Below are positions 45,504 through 55,367 of a stretch of 64,000 bases of DNA, piece after piece. Made by a program: the position numbers and the translations under genes. The stretch is from Asparagopsis taxiformis. Its lineage: Eukaryota > Rhodophyta > Florideophyceae > Bonnemaisoniales > Bonnemaisoniaceae. The notes under the pieces were generated by a model, which saw only the letters and a list, made by a program, of their open reading frames with translations, did not search any database and was not told where the DNA came from. The stretch spans positions 62,001-126,000 of the forward strand of contig JALQPE010002619.1 in assembly GCA_030407315.1 (NCBI GenBank). Reading direction: 5' to 3'. Every line of letters begins with the position of its first letter. The first letter of the stretch is position 1.

Positions 45504-46146
45504 TGTAGGGTGTTTTTTGAGAACGAAGATGCAGCGAAGAGATGAGAGGAATCGAATCCAATTACAACACCATATCACATATCGCCCAAAGCCATGTACT
45601 TCAAGTACAACCTTAAGATCATGATATTATAGCGCCGCAAGTTCACATCGAAAGTAAGCACAGCAAAATACAACTGCAGAGTGCATAATCTTCATTTGAT
45701 GTCTATTGAATTGACAACAACGCAAATTTTTGTTGCTTTCGCTAAGGTGGATTCCGAGATACGATTGGTTTCTATTACTCGTTGATACACTTCCTAACAA
45801 GGCAGGTTCTTACTCTTTGTTGGGAACACACTAATCTACAAGAAGAGAAATCTCTTCGTAAGCCGATACCTCACAGAAAGCAGCAGTTGTACAAATGCAT
45901 AGAGGGGTCCCACCCAATCAAAACTGTCCTCTCTCGCAATTCTGACTGTTGCAGCGAGCAACCAACAAGGAGGCATTTATCTTGAATGGATGACATGATT
46001 GACAACTTTTTTCATCTCCATGAGGGTAACCTTCCTGCACTTGTAAAGCTTGCTCTTCTGTGCGTTTAATGCACCTATCGCAAGAAATATAAACTTGGAA
46101 GGAGTCAGAAAGAAAGCATAGAACAACATCACAAACCTTCAACACT
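45504..46146. other. Divergent promoter region of family pair A/B
   Basis: 643 bp. It contains a 15-bp palindrome TGTACTT-C-AAGTACA at 45595-45609, about 90 bp upstream of A. The last ~50 bp before B (46097-46146) are nearly identical to those before D (57196-57245). Confidence 0.5.
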
Positions 46147-47511
46147 ATGGTTCTCAGTGATCCTGTAGACGTCACTCCAAACTTCACGTTCACGTCCTTC
46201 CAGTTTCAGACTGAAGCCCTAAACCTCTTCGTCTCCGCCACACTCATTTCGCTCATCCTCTTCAACCTAACATCAATCGTCTCCAAACTCATCCAACAAA
46301 CCCCTCGTTCTCATTTCTCATTCAACTCCTTCCGCCGCTTCATTATCTATATTAGCTTTTCCGAGCCTTTTCGAGTCGTTTCATGGCTTCGAGGAAGATA
46401 TCCTTTCCATGAAAAGCACTGGGAACGGCATAAACAGAAAATTAATTTCAAGCTTCTATTGTGGCCCACGATTGCGCGACTAATTCTTCTGGTTGCAACA
46501 ATTGGTTCCATCGGAATAACGTTTCCGCGAGAAAGTGTATTCTCTGGATGTGGTGATGGAGACTATGGTGTCTTTATGAATTCGTCACAAGGGCCAAAGC
46601 CTAGTGAGGTAAATAGAAGTGCTTTTTGTGTAGATGTGCCACTTGTGAGTCGGATTGGTTCTGTCACGACTTCTGTAGATTTCTGCAGCATACGCAGTAT
46701 ATCGGGTAGAAATCCAAGTATTAATCGGCAATTTGTAATGATATCATTGCCTCCAGGCTCAGCCAGTACGCTTATTTTAGGAAATGGAGAATCCGAAGGA
46801 TTTAGTTCCTCCCTAGCATGGCATGATGCTGCTGGAAGATCTCTATTCACGAATCTCGAAAGTCACTTCAGTGCAGACGATATTCTTCGCACCATTGGGA
46901 ACGGCCTTAGAACTCTCAATCCTCATTGCGTTCAGGGAGAAATAAGAGTGATTGAACCTGAACCAGGTGCTATCTTCAATCAGATTAGGAAATACACTCA
47001 CATCCTGAATTGTAGCATTCTTCCATCTGAAGTTGTTCATCCGATGCTTTCATTCTTCGTATCCTCGATGGAAGTGCGAAAAGTCGATGAGCCCCAAGTC
47101 CGATTGGAAAGTTTCTCTCGAAACACCACTACTGGCTGTGTAGTTGACGTGTTAGTGAACACTCCATTCGTCAACATTCTGCCTCTCGGCGTTATTCTTG
47201 CAGCTATATTCGCGGTCAACGTCGTGGTCAGTTTAGTTGCACTGAGACGTGGCAATATTGTCGACTGTTCATATCACATAGTCAAGGAGGTTCTAGGGCA
47301 CGACTGTACATCGAATGTATTACAGGATTCGAAGGGGCCATTTTCTGGCGAAAAAGAAATTACTATAAAAAGGGTAATGCGTGGGAAAGAAGGGCATGTT
47401 GGTTTTATATCACAGCCAGGTGATGAAGCTGTGGAAGACTTTGAAAATTGCGTTGTGGGAGTAGGTGCACATAAGCATGACCAGGGCACGGACGATCTAA
47501 CGACAGACTGA
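46147..47511 (+). CDS. Family member B: uncharacterised three-pass membrane protein
   Basis: A 454-residue protein from the ATG at 46147. Layout as in A: hydrophobic segments near residues 23-46 (LNLFVSATLISLILFNLTSI), 103-126 (LLLWPTIARLILLVATIGSI) and 340-367 (FVNILPLGVILAAIFAVNVV); a large loop between the last two (begins FPRESVFSGCGDGDYG); then RRGNIVDCSYHIVKEVLGHD and DSKGPFSGEKEITIKRVMRG. The tail ends in an acidic stretch (GDEAVEDFENCV). The first ~540 bp are ~98% identical to gene D by eye (about 9 differences), after which the loop diverges sharply. Function unknown. Confidence 0.82.
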   Translation: MVLSDPVDVTPNFTFTSFQFQTEALNLFVSATLISLILFNLTSIVSKLIQQTPRSHFSFNSFRRFIIYISFSEPFRVVSWLRGRYPFHEKHWERHKQKINFKLLLWPTIARLILLVATIGSIGITFPRESVFSGCGDGDYGVFMNSSQGPKPSEVNRSAFCVDVPLVSRIGSVTTSVDFCSIRSISGRNPSINRQFVMISLPPGSASTLILGNGESEGFSSSLAWHDAAGRSLFTNLESHFSADDILRTIGNGLRTLNPHCVQGEIRVIEPEPGAIFNQIRKYTHILNCSILPSEVVHPMLSFFVSSMEVRKVDEPQVRLESFSRNTTTGCVVDVLVNTPFVNILPLGVILAAIFAVNVVVSLVALRRGNIVDCSYHIVKEVLGHDCTSNVLQDSKGPFSGEKEITIKRVMRGKEGHVGFISQPGDEAVEDFENCVVGVGAHKHDQGTDDLTTD

Positions 47512-48262
47512 AAGTAAACATAGTTGACAAGAGAATCGACAAATCTGACAAACTATGTTGAAAAATCCAGAATGTTGGATATCGCAAAACGGCGCTACAA
47601 TGGGATCTATCATGTGGATTCTGTTCCAGCATTAGGCGCGGGAAAGCCTGTGTTGAACTCTGATTTGCGAAGGGGAGAGGATGAAATTCGTTTATGGAGG
47701 CAACCAAGTGGGGGTCAAGGCATTATCGCTCTAGCACTGTCGCCAGGTTGGCTGAACCTCTTCAGAGCATGTTTAATTTCTGCCAAGGAACTTCCTCGGT
47801 GTCCTCCGTGGAAGAAGAAACTATGTGTTCGTGTGCCACGTGCCAAACTGGATAGCTTGAAGCCGTTAGTCATTGTACATTTGATTGCTTCCACGTCTCG
47901 ACAATTTTTTTTGTTTCATTCGACTACTCCGCAGGTTCCAATCGTGTAGATCGAATCTCACTGCATCTCTCCATACCTGCGATAGATCGCGCGTTCCCAA
48001 TTGTGAACTGTCAACCTGGTGTTCAGTAATGGGAAGCTGAGCATTCGCTGACACAGAGACTCCTCTCTTATCCACAACAAAGACTGCTTCTAGAATAAGT
48101 TCGCTGAGCCTTGAAACTTTTAATATCGTACTATTGAATGACTCTAGCCCAGGGAATGGAATGGAATGAAGTGAGAGTCGTCTGTACGTCAACAATAAAT
48201 ACTATGCTAACCTATAAAAAATCCAGTCCCTACAGGCGACATCCCCAAAATGTAATACGTAC
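47512..48262. other. Intergenic between B and AIF-like gene
   Basis: 751 bp between convergent genes. A plus-strand open frame covers most of 47572-47949 (125 residues from the ATG at 47572) but has no recognisable motif; it could be a hypothetical gene or chance. Nothing else was seen. Confidence 0.35.
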
Positions 48263-50248
48263 TTATCGTATCCCAGCGCTCCGTTTCAGCAAATCCGAAT
48301 ATGCCTGCGAAACCTTGTCAGGTGCCGAATCACCAGTCACAGCTCCAATGTGTTCATTTTCAACCCAGAGAAGCTCATCTGCTCGTAATTGCACAGAGCG
48401 TGCCGATTTGTGTCGTCGCCAAACCACTCTCGCAGACGGCTGACGAACGTCTTGAAGAGGTTTGACAAACTTGACTCCATCACAGTCATTCTGCAAATCT
48501 GCCCCTGTTCCATTCGGAAGATTTGCACCTTCTTCCGCTTGTACTGCTGGCTCATCAGACGATATCTTGTTTTCGTGCAATGAGATTCCAATATACTGCG
48601 AACAAAATTTGTCTAGAGTAGACTCCAACTCTGGTCGACTCATAGCATCTTTCTGTAACAATTCTGAGGCTGCCTGCTTTGCAATTTCAACGTCTTTGAT
48701 TTTCCTCTCCGCCGAACCTTCCCACAGTGTTACTCCCGAGATTTGAAGTTTCTGAGCAGCACCACGATGGGATAAAGGTGCAGGCTTCACACAAAACACC
48801 ACTCCAATTTCAAACTGTCCACCTGAAGTTTGTTCGTCGCGAGTTTTGCTCCTGCAGAAGTAGCCAAATGATTCAGCGAGACCATCCGCGTGACCAATAA
48901 CATATAGCCGGATACAAATCGATGGCAGATCAACAGTAAGGGATGGATTGTACTGATATGCCTTTCTAGCACCTAGAATATTGAATGCCGCATGTCTCCC
49001 AGTCGCCTTTGCATGATCTGCACTCCAGCGAATGACATCCGGTTGATTCAATGCACCACCATTGACACAAAGAGCAGACCCTGCTGCGTATATATCGCTC
49101 GCAACTGCTAATTCTGCATTTGCAACAAATGCCCCCTTATCAAGCAGTAGCGCCGGTGCGTCCAGTGAGCTCTGCGTAGTGAGCGTTGGAGCGAAAACGA
49201 CATGGTCTGTTCGAAAGTCAATGATTGAAAACGCATCAAATACAGTTCCGACATGAACTTCGGCTTCGATTGGCCTGGGATTGTTCTCGTATGGTTCACG
49301 TGCTATGATATACTTCACAGCTGAGTATGAAAGTGAATCGACACCGCCACGGCTTCGCCAGACAAGTCGTGAGTAAAGATCAGATGCGACATACTTGGGA
49401 AAGTACCGTGCCAGAAACGCTGGTTCAGAATAGGAAAATGTTACGTCGGCTCCTCGTTCGACTAGAGCTGCACCCACGATGATTGACATCCATCCGCCTC
49501 CGACTACAGTGAAATGCGCTTTTGTTTCCGTGGATTGGCCAATGGATGATGCGAAGAACTCATCGATCAGTCGGTTGATTTCGCCCCAATCCCGCTGCGT
49601 TTGTGCACCGCTGACGAGCTTTGAAGCGTCTCGTGAAACGACCTTTCCAATTGGTATCGATGGCATTTTGTTCCCGGTTGCAATTAGACATCTTTCAAAG
49701 GCTATACTTGTACCATCATCAAGCGTGGCAATTCTTTCTGTTGGGTCAAGGTGTTCGACCCGGCGCCCTAGCACCAATTCTGCGCGATTTTTCCCGTGTT
49801 CTTGAAGAAATCCATCGGGAAATACGTTCGCAACAGAACGGAATAATTGCCACATGATACCTGTGTCTTCATCCTGCGGTTCAATTGGTATAATATTTTC
49901 AAAACTGTTGCCTCGGTCCACCCATTCCTCAGACACGAGTAGCAGATCATCTGTCTGGTTTTCTTCTACAAAAACTTTGAGCGCCTCTTGCGCTGCAATG
50001 CCGCCTCCGCATATGAGATACTTGTACGAATGACGGGAAGGACGCTGAAATGAATTGGCGTTTTCTGGCGCCTTATCCGCATTGGCCAGAATACAACATG
50101 CGCATCCCAGGGATGCACTGACGAGGAATAACTCGGAGCGAAATCGAAATTGATAAGTGGCGCGAGATTTCAAATGCGGAATTGGTGATGAACTTTTGTT
50201 CGCGATCGAATTTGCTAATCGTCGCCATAATGGCGTGATCTTTCGCAT
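48263..50248 (-). CDS. AIFM1: AIF-like mitochondrial FAD/NADH oxidoreductase
   Basis: A 661-residue protein from the ATG 50246-50248 (MRKITPLWRRLANSIANKS), a mitochondrial-type basic presequence followed by a hydrophobic segment (SELFLVSASLGCACCIL). FAD-binding YKYLICGGGIAAQEAL is near residues 75-90, FERCLIATGNKMPSIPI near 190, NAD-binding AHFTVVGGGWMSIIVGAAL near 240, and the AIF-type block FVANAELAVASDIYAAGSALC near 355-375. In AIF and other members the last motif reads AGDA, whose Asp contacts the FAD; here it is AGSA. The C-terminal domain and a ~100-residue acidic insertion or extension follow. AIF supports respiratory complex assembly and can trigger cell death in animals. Length is slightly above human AIF (613). 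Confidence 0.72.
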   Translation of the reverse strand: MRKITPLWRRLANSIANKSSSPIPHLKSRATYQFRFRSELFLVSASLGCACCILANADKAPENANSFQRPSRHSYKYLICGGGIAAQEALKVFVEENQTDDLLLVSEEWVDRGNSFENIIPIEPQDEDTGIMWQLFRSVANVFPDGFLQEHGKNRAELVLGRRVEHLDPTERIATLDDGTSIAFERCLIATGNKMPSIPIGKVVSRDASKLVSGAQTQRDWGEINRLIDEFFASSIGQSTETKAHFTVVGGGWMSIIVGAALVERGADVTFSYSEPAFLARYFPKYVASDLYSRLVWRSRGGVDSLSYSAVKYIIAREPYENNPRPIEAEVHVGTVFDAFSIIDFRTDHVVFAPTLTTQSSLDAPALLLDKGAFVANAELAVASDIYAAGSALCVNGGALNQPDVIRWSADHAKATGRHAAFNILGARKAYQYNPSLTVDLPSICIRLYVIGHADGLAESFGYFCRSKTRDEQTSGGQFEIGVVFCVKPAPLSHRGAAQKLQISGVTLWEGSAERKIKDVEIAKQAASELLQKDAMSRPELESTLDKFCSQYIGISLHENKISSDEPAVQAEEGANLPNGTGADLQNDCDGVKFVKPLQDVRQPSARVVWRRHKSARSVQLRADELLWVENEHIGAVTGDSAPDKVSQAYSDLLKRSAGIR

Positions 50249-50708
50249 CGGTAATTTACACCATTCAGATGTTCCAATAGGTAGAACAAAGACACGATTC
50301 GGGTCTATGCGCCTTTGTTGACCAGAGGCCTTGATCTTATCAAATTCGATCGTCTTTAGGAAGTGACAAGTCTGGGAAGCACGATCAGGTTGCAAATCGG
50401 GATGCCTGCCAGCGACGGACCATCAGGTCCAGAGTTCCTATCTGAATGGTTCAGTATCCTCGCTCCAATATTCTCGATGTTTTATGCGACTTTTTCATGT
50501 ATTTTTCACCATTCAGTCTGAATTTGTGGTCCAGAACAAGCAACCCCTCTCACGCATGAGCCCCTCTGGGGCACTGATGATCGTATCGGCCGCGCATTGT
50601 GATGGATAATGCTTCTATACATCCATCCTATTTACAATGCGGTCTTCTGCTCAAAGAAATTTCCAATTGTAGAAGTTCGATGAACTTGAATATCCACACG
50701 AAGACACC
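50249..50708. other. Divergent promoter region AIF-like/BMT2
   Basis: 460 bp between divergent starts; nothing else was recognised. Confidence 0.5.
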
Positions 50709-51800
50709 ATGAGGCGCCAGTCGGGTGCTGCGAGAAAGGAGACCAAACGACGGAGAGTGAACCCGGTAGGTACTGAACCGCACGATGAACTACTCGTGGA
50801 TTTATCGAAACTTTCTCGCAGAGAAACAATCAACCGGTACCATACAATCCAAAAACAACTAGCTCTAGTTGACACCAATCCACAATTTCCAAACGACGCA
50901 GCGCGAGAATCACGTCGGCGAATTCTTCGTGCACAGCTTTCCCTTATTGGAATCGAAAAGTATCAAAACGCATCTCGAGCGGGTGAAAAACTGTCGGGTG
51001 GATTCGATTCCTCCAAATGGGTGATGAAAGAAATTGGGAATCACAGACAGGACATATTCAAGGACAAAGAATCAATTCGACTGTTAGATGTAGGTGCAAT
51101 TGCACACCGGTTCCCATCAAAGCTTTCTGCAGACATTTCGGATGGCAGTACCGCGAAATACCCAGTTCTTGGACTAGATGTCACCTCAATTGACCTCAAC
51201 CCTGAAAATAGCGAAGCAGGACGCAGGGTAATCAAAGCTGATTTCTTTGATTTTGCAGCGGATCATCTTCGTCGTGAGTGTGATAGATTTGACGTCGTCT
51301 GTCTTTCGTTGTGCGTAAACTTCGAGGGTTGTCCGAAGAGACGTGGGTTGATGTTACACTTAGCGTCGCACATTATGCACAGTGGGGGGATGTTATGTCT
51401 TGTGCTCCCGCGCGCGTGTGTTGAAAATAGCCGGTATTTCGACGAAGAGCGGCTGAAAGCTGTTTTGCTGGCCAACAATTTGGAATCCGTTTCTACAACA
51501 TATAGTGCACGTCTGATGCACAGTGTTAGTAAGAGATATGCGATGCGAGAAATTTGCACTGATTCGTGGGTTAATGTAGGAAAGGCGATTCGAAGCGGAG
51601 ATTCTAGGAACAACTTTGCTATCAAGTTGGATAAATCGCTAGCGTGGGGGAGCGCGAAATTGACCCGTGCTGGAGAGGGCTCGAATCCATTAGTGAAAAA
51701 GATTGAAAGTGGTGCACCTAAGCTTTCACCAAAACTCGGACCTTTCAAAAAGCGCACAAGCAATCAGAGGAAGAAAGCTAGACGGCAGGCGAAGCGGTAA
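50709..51800 (+). CDS. BMT2: 25S rRNA adenine-N1 methyltransferase BMT2-like
   Basis: A 363-residue intronless protein from the ATG at 50709 (MRRQSGAARKETKRRRVNP), with basic, nucleolar-type ends (the C-terminus reads KKRTSNQRKKARRQAKR). Family blocks: TINRYHTIQKQLALV, IGIEKYQNASRAGEKLSGGF, SSKWVMKEIG, the SAM-binding IRLLDVGAIAHRF, VTSIDLNPENS, IKADFFDF, and FDVVCLSLCVNFEGCPKRRG with MLHLASHIM. BMT2 methylates N1 of a conserved adenine in the large-subunit rRNA. The NFEGCPKRRGLML stretch corresponds to the family NFVP..RG.ML. Length fits (yeast 315). Confidence 0.85.
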   Translation: MRRQSGAARKETKRRRVNPVGTEPHDELLVDLSKLSRRETINRYHTIQKQLALVDTNPQFPNDAARESRRRILRAQLSLIGIEKYQNASRAGEKLSGGFDSSKWVMKEIGNHRQDIFKDKESIRLLDVGAIAHRFPSKLSADISDGSTAKYPVLGLDVTSIDLNPENSEAGRRVIKADFFDFAADHLRRECDRFDVVCLSLCVNFEGCPKRRGLMLHLASHIMHSGGMLCLVLPRACVENSRYFDEERLKAVLLANNLESVSTTYSARLMHSVSKRYAMREICTDSWVNVGKAIRSGDSRNNFAIKLDKSLAWGSAKLTRAGEGSNPLVKKIESGAPKLSPKLGPFKKRTSNQRKKARRQAKR

Positions 51801-52266
51801 GGAAATGAGTGGTAATTCGTTATGAGCCGCGACAACGTTGCGAATACACAAGGAGCGAGGCTGGGATGAGTATGACCTGCCCAATTTGATGAGTGGTGTG
51901 GATTGACCTAATCTCGTGTTTGTTACTTGCTCGGAACTTACCACCCTTCCCCTCTATGTTCCCTCATGGATAGGAGTGAAACGTGTTTGTAACACAGCAC
52001 CTCAACTGACACGAAAAAAAATAAAAAGGTGTTTTCCACATGTCCTGAGCCCATACAAGGCACATTGCAACCAATTAAGTGTACATGTGCTACTCCAACC
52101 CTACATGCTGCAGTTGCGTAGCAGCCGCAGCCTTACCAACTCTCCCGTCCTCGCATGGAGCCCGGTTTCTATCAGCAATAACATCTCTACCTCGCAGTAC
52201 AACGACTCCCACAGTTGATGGGGGAAATTCACAACTATCCAGTCAAACAGCCCGTTACGTGCGAAG
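51801..52266. other. Intergenic upstream of the sorting nexin
   Basis: 466 bp between two plus-strand genes; an A-rich run (about 52013-52027) precedes a C/T-rich leader. Nothing else was recognised. Confidence 0.5.
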
Positions 52267-54042
52267 ATGCAGTCTGGAGAAGGCGACCATCCATTGCGTG
52301 CCGACCCATTACAAGCGCTACCCGATGCAATCCCTATCCCTCGCAGGCCGCGTCCGCGTCAAGAATCGCCCCCCGTTCCGCATTTGGAGGAAAAATCAGC
52401 TGATGACTCCTCCGCGCAAACGCTACCAATTTCTACTTTTGATCAGCGCATGTTCGAAGAAAATGCGCTCGCGTTGTTGCAGTCCAGTGCAACCGACAGT
52501 CCGGACCCGCTGATATCCGCGATTGGCGAGAAGAATATTCGACCGCCCTCGCCCCCTGCTGGACATGCATTCGCAACCAACATTCATGATCTCACCGCAA
52601 TCGAGGACCCGCGAGACGATCGCTACGGCCCGCCCGTGACCGCCGCTATTGTGGACCGTGCTGACGTGACGTTGCTTCCGGATGAGCCGAAGAAGGGCAG
52701 CGCTGCCGGCGTGTATCTCGTGCGTTCCAGACGGAATGGGACGATTTCACCGCCGAGTGCTGGTCCTTCCGCAAGTCTTTCGTCCAACCAATCGTCAGAG
52801 CCGGAATACTACAACGTGAGGAGATCCATAGCGGATTTCGTCTGGCTCGAGGACCGCCTGAAGACTCGCTACGAGGGTATTATTGTCCCACCGTTACCGT
52901 CGATGGCAATTGCTGGCAGATTGCATCATGGATATGCATACGACGTTCAGCGACTTCGGGGACTTGAGCGTTTCTTACGAAGGGTGGCTACACATGCTGT
53001 ACTTTCCACTGGCGACGAGGTCCTGTCATTTCTCGGTGCAACCAGCGAAGAAGTGTGGGAGAAACTGAGAAAGGAACCTATTATCCATGAAAGCTCAGTA
53101 ACTTCTGTTCTTTTTGGAAACCCGCGTGGTTCAGACGACAACACAAATGTGGTGCAGAGAATGAGTCGGTGGAGCGAGAAGATACTATGGCAAGCTGGTA
53201 GAAAATTGAACAAGGGTGTTGCATGGTTCCTAGAACGCGATTCGGCAACAGATGGACGCCGCAAGGAAGATTCTGCTGAAGCTCGTCTGGAACGACTGCA
53301 AACATATGTTGCCGATCTGAATCTATCACTCGCGGCGGTCAGACTTGCAGCGGGCAAAGTAGCCGCAAGTCGTAATCAAGAAATGAAAGTAGTTTCATCT
53401 CTACAAAGCGCGTTACAAGACCTTGCACATCGCGAGGGTGGCAAGTTCGGCGCGATACTAGAGAACGTTGTTTTGGATATTTCGGAGGAAAGCAAGCGGA
53501 AAGAGGCGGGAGCTGGAACGGTCAGCAGAAATGCTGAGGAAAGCGGGCAAACTGAAGCGCCTGATAGTACGCAAATTGCCATAACCCCAGACAGAATTCT
53601 GGAAGAGGTGTTCCAGGATTATGAGGAGCGCGCCAACGGCGCACAGGGGATTATGAACGCACGACGGGAGGAGCAGGACGCGTATGAACATGCACTTGCA
53701 GTTTACACACGTCTGCGAGACAAGCTCGAAAGTCGGACAGGCAGTATGTGGGAGACGGTTCCAAATGCGAATACGGCGTCAAGTGAGGGGTTGGAGGAGC
53801 TTGTAAGTAGTGTAAATGCAGCTTCAAATAGACTTGTGGAGGTTCGAAAGCATTATCAAGGAGTTGCTGTTTCTACCACGGATGAGTTGCGGAGGTTGAG
53901 ATTGGATATGCATGACGAGGTGTGTGATGCGCTCCGTGGTATTGCGGTTGAATTTGCGAAGCAGCATGCGGCACATTCTGTTGCGTGGAATGCTTTTGCG
54001 GAACAGATGCAAAAGTTTTTGGATCCTTCTCCGGAGGATTGA
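52267..54042 (+). CDS. Sorting nexin with PX and BAR domains (SNX1/2, VPS5-like)
   Basis: A 591-residue intronless protein from the ATG at 52267 (MQSGEGDHPLRADPLQALP). After a Pro-rich acidic N-terminus, a PX domain spans about residues 130-260: YNVRRSIADFVWLEDRLKT, then EGIIVPPLPSMAIAGRLHH and RLRGLERFLRRVATHAVL. The phosphoinositide-binding Arg pair RR and the PPLP loop are present, but the usual Lys after the loop is not obvious. Residues about 310-590 are a helical BAR-like region (LERLQTYVADLNLSLAAVRL ... CDALRGIAVEFAKQHAAHSV). These proteins bind PI3P-rich endosomes and form the membrane-bending part of retromer. Confidence 0.82.
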   Translation: MQSGEGDHPLRADPLQALPDAIPIPRRPRPRQESPPVPHLEEKSADDSSAQTLPISTFDQRMFEENALALLQSSATDSPDPLISAIGEKNIRPPSPPAGHAFATNIHDLTAIEDPRDDRYGPPVTAAIVDRADVTLLPDEPKKGSAAGVYLVRSRRNGTISPPSAGPSASLSSNQSSEPEYYNVRRSIADFVWLEDRLKTRYEGIIVPPLPSMAIAGRLHHGYAYDVQRLRGLERFLRRVATHAVLSTGDEVLSFLGATSEEVWEKLRKEPIIHESSVTSVLFGNPRGSDDNTNVVQRMSRWSEKILWQAGRKLNKGVAWFLERDSATDGRRKEDSAEARLERLQTYVADLNLSLAAVRLAAGKVAASRNQEMKVVSSLQSALQDLAHREGGKFGAILENVVLDISEESKRKEAGAGTVSRNAEESGQTEAPDSTQIAITPDRILEEVFQDYEERANGAQGIMNARREEQDAYEHALAVYTRLRDKLESRTGSMWETVPNANTASSEGLEELVSSVNAASNRLVEVRKHYQGVAVSTTDELRRLRLDMHDEVCDALRGIAVEFAKQHAAHSVAWNAFAEQMQKFLDPSPED

Positions 54043-54286
54043 GTTGTGTTTGGTGTGCGCATTTTTTCGACGGAGTGTTTAAAGTTTGTATCATTATCTA
54101 GCTTAGATCTTTGTGTCTGATGAAGTGGTCTAAAAGTTGTCGATGCACTCGCGTTCGCAGCGAAACAGCAAAGGTTACCGACAGGTTACTGAGAGAGATG
54201 ATTGGCCACATTCCGTCCACAAGAAAAAAATCTCAAAACAGCTTTCATGTTATCTCTCGCCAGCGTTAAACTGGCAAAACTCCGAG

Positions 54287-54934
54287 ATGGCGTTCATCCA
54301 CCCAGCGCTCCCATTGCGTCGCACGGCAAGCACATCGCAACGCTGCACAGCGGCCAATCACGCAACATGGACCTGTCTTGCCAAATCGCACCCGTACGGA
54401 AACGGTGGCTTGAACAATGTCGCCGATTTCACTGGGTACGACCCGGGAAAACTAGCTGAAGAAGCGGCATTCGCGGAAGCAAAACTGCTTGGTGAAAAGG
54501 AAGACGCAGGCGTATGGGCGCTGGTGATGAGTGCGGATGTCATTCAATGGAACAATAATCTGTACGAAACATCTTTCAAAAACGGATACAACTGGGACTT
54601 GGCTGGTGTGTCCGTCATACGCCTTTCAGAAGGAGCTGCGCGTCGGGCGATTGACAGCAACACGTCAGAACTTTTCGTCGTCATGGCGGACGCGGAGAGC
54701 GTTCTGGCAATCGGGACAGATGACGATGCGGAACGCATGGTGCTTTCATTCGAAAAGGTGGATGAAGCTGTGCGATTTGTGGACAACTTGAAGGCGGATG
54801 GAAATGACCATGCGTCGTTTCGAAAGATATCAATTGAGGAATTGAAGCAAATCTGTGAACAAGCGGAGCTGATGATTGGAGTCGTACCGGAGAAAGCGTT
54901 GTTAGTGCCGTCACAATTTCGCGCCGATTGGTAA
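54287..54934 (+). CDS. DUF3110-like plastid-targeted protein
   Basis: A 215-residue protein from the ATG at 54287 (MAFIHPALPLRRTASTSQR). An in-frame ATG at 54143 would add 48 basic residues; I prefer 54287 because MAFI plus Ser/Thr/Arg-rich sequence looks like a red-algal transit peptide with an early Phe, as in the Nudix protein. The body has DAGVWALVMSADV, SELFVVMADAESVLAIGTDD, AERMVLSFEKVDEAVRFVDN and FRKISIEELKQICEQAELMI. The pattern of a beta strand with VLxFE, then D-A-x-R-F, then I-x-x-E-E-L-x-x-x-C, matches the DUF3110 domain of cyanobacteria and plastids, whose function is unknown. It lies only 244 bp behind the sorting nexin on the same strand. Confidence 0.55.
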   Translation: MAFIHPALPLRRTASTSQRCTAANHATWTCLAKSHPYGNGGLNNVADFTGYDPGKLAEEAAFAEAKLLGEKEDAGVWALVMSADVIQWNNNLYETSFKNGYNWDLAGVSVIRLSEGAARRAIDSNTSELFVVMADAESVLAIGTDDDAERMVLSFEKVDEAVRFVDNLKADGNDHASFRKISIEELKQICEQAELMIGVVPEKALLVPSQFRADW

Positions 54935-55367
54935 ATGATACAATTGAAGTATGTGTGCGACGCGTACGAGTGCATCCAATATCGTGACGCGATGTGGGTT
55001 TAGAATGGGATTTGCAATATTGAATTGCGACGCGCGCGTTGTAAAAGAGCTGTCTGAAGTGTGACGATGCATGGTGGTAGATGGGTCGTGAACTCGAGTA
55101 TACTCTGATGGAAGTCAGTTGCTGAGGAGTGAAGAAACCATGACGGCCTATCTACTGCCACCATGCCTGCAGCAGACATCACATCACACAGGATATGTAG
55201 TTCAATTGGTTTTTATCGAAACACGGGACGTGTCTATGATGGCACCCATGTCTATAGTGTCCTTTACAATATGAAATATCTGATCTTTAAATTTCTCTAT
55301 CTACTCGTACATGCCAAGGTTTTCTTCGGTTCCCGGTTTTTGTCTGGTCGTCTGTACTACAAGTTCA
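54935..55367. other. Intergenic between DUF3110-like gene and pseudogene C
   Basis: 433 bp, convergent side. Nothing recognised. Confidence 0.45.

Noticed and set aside
47572..47949. 125-residue plus-strand frame behind gene B
   Set aside because: No motif, no membrane or targeting signal, and no copy behind D; chance cannot be excluded, so it is only noted in the intergenic entry.
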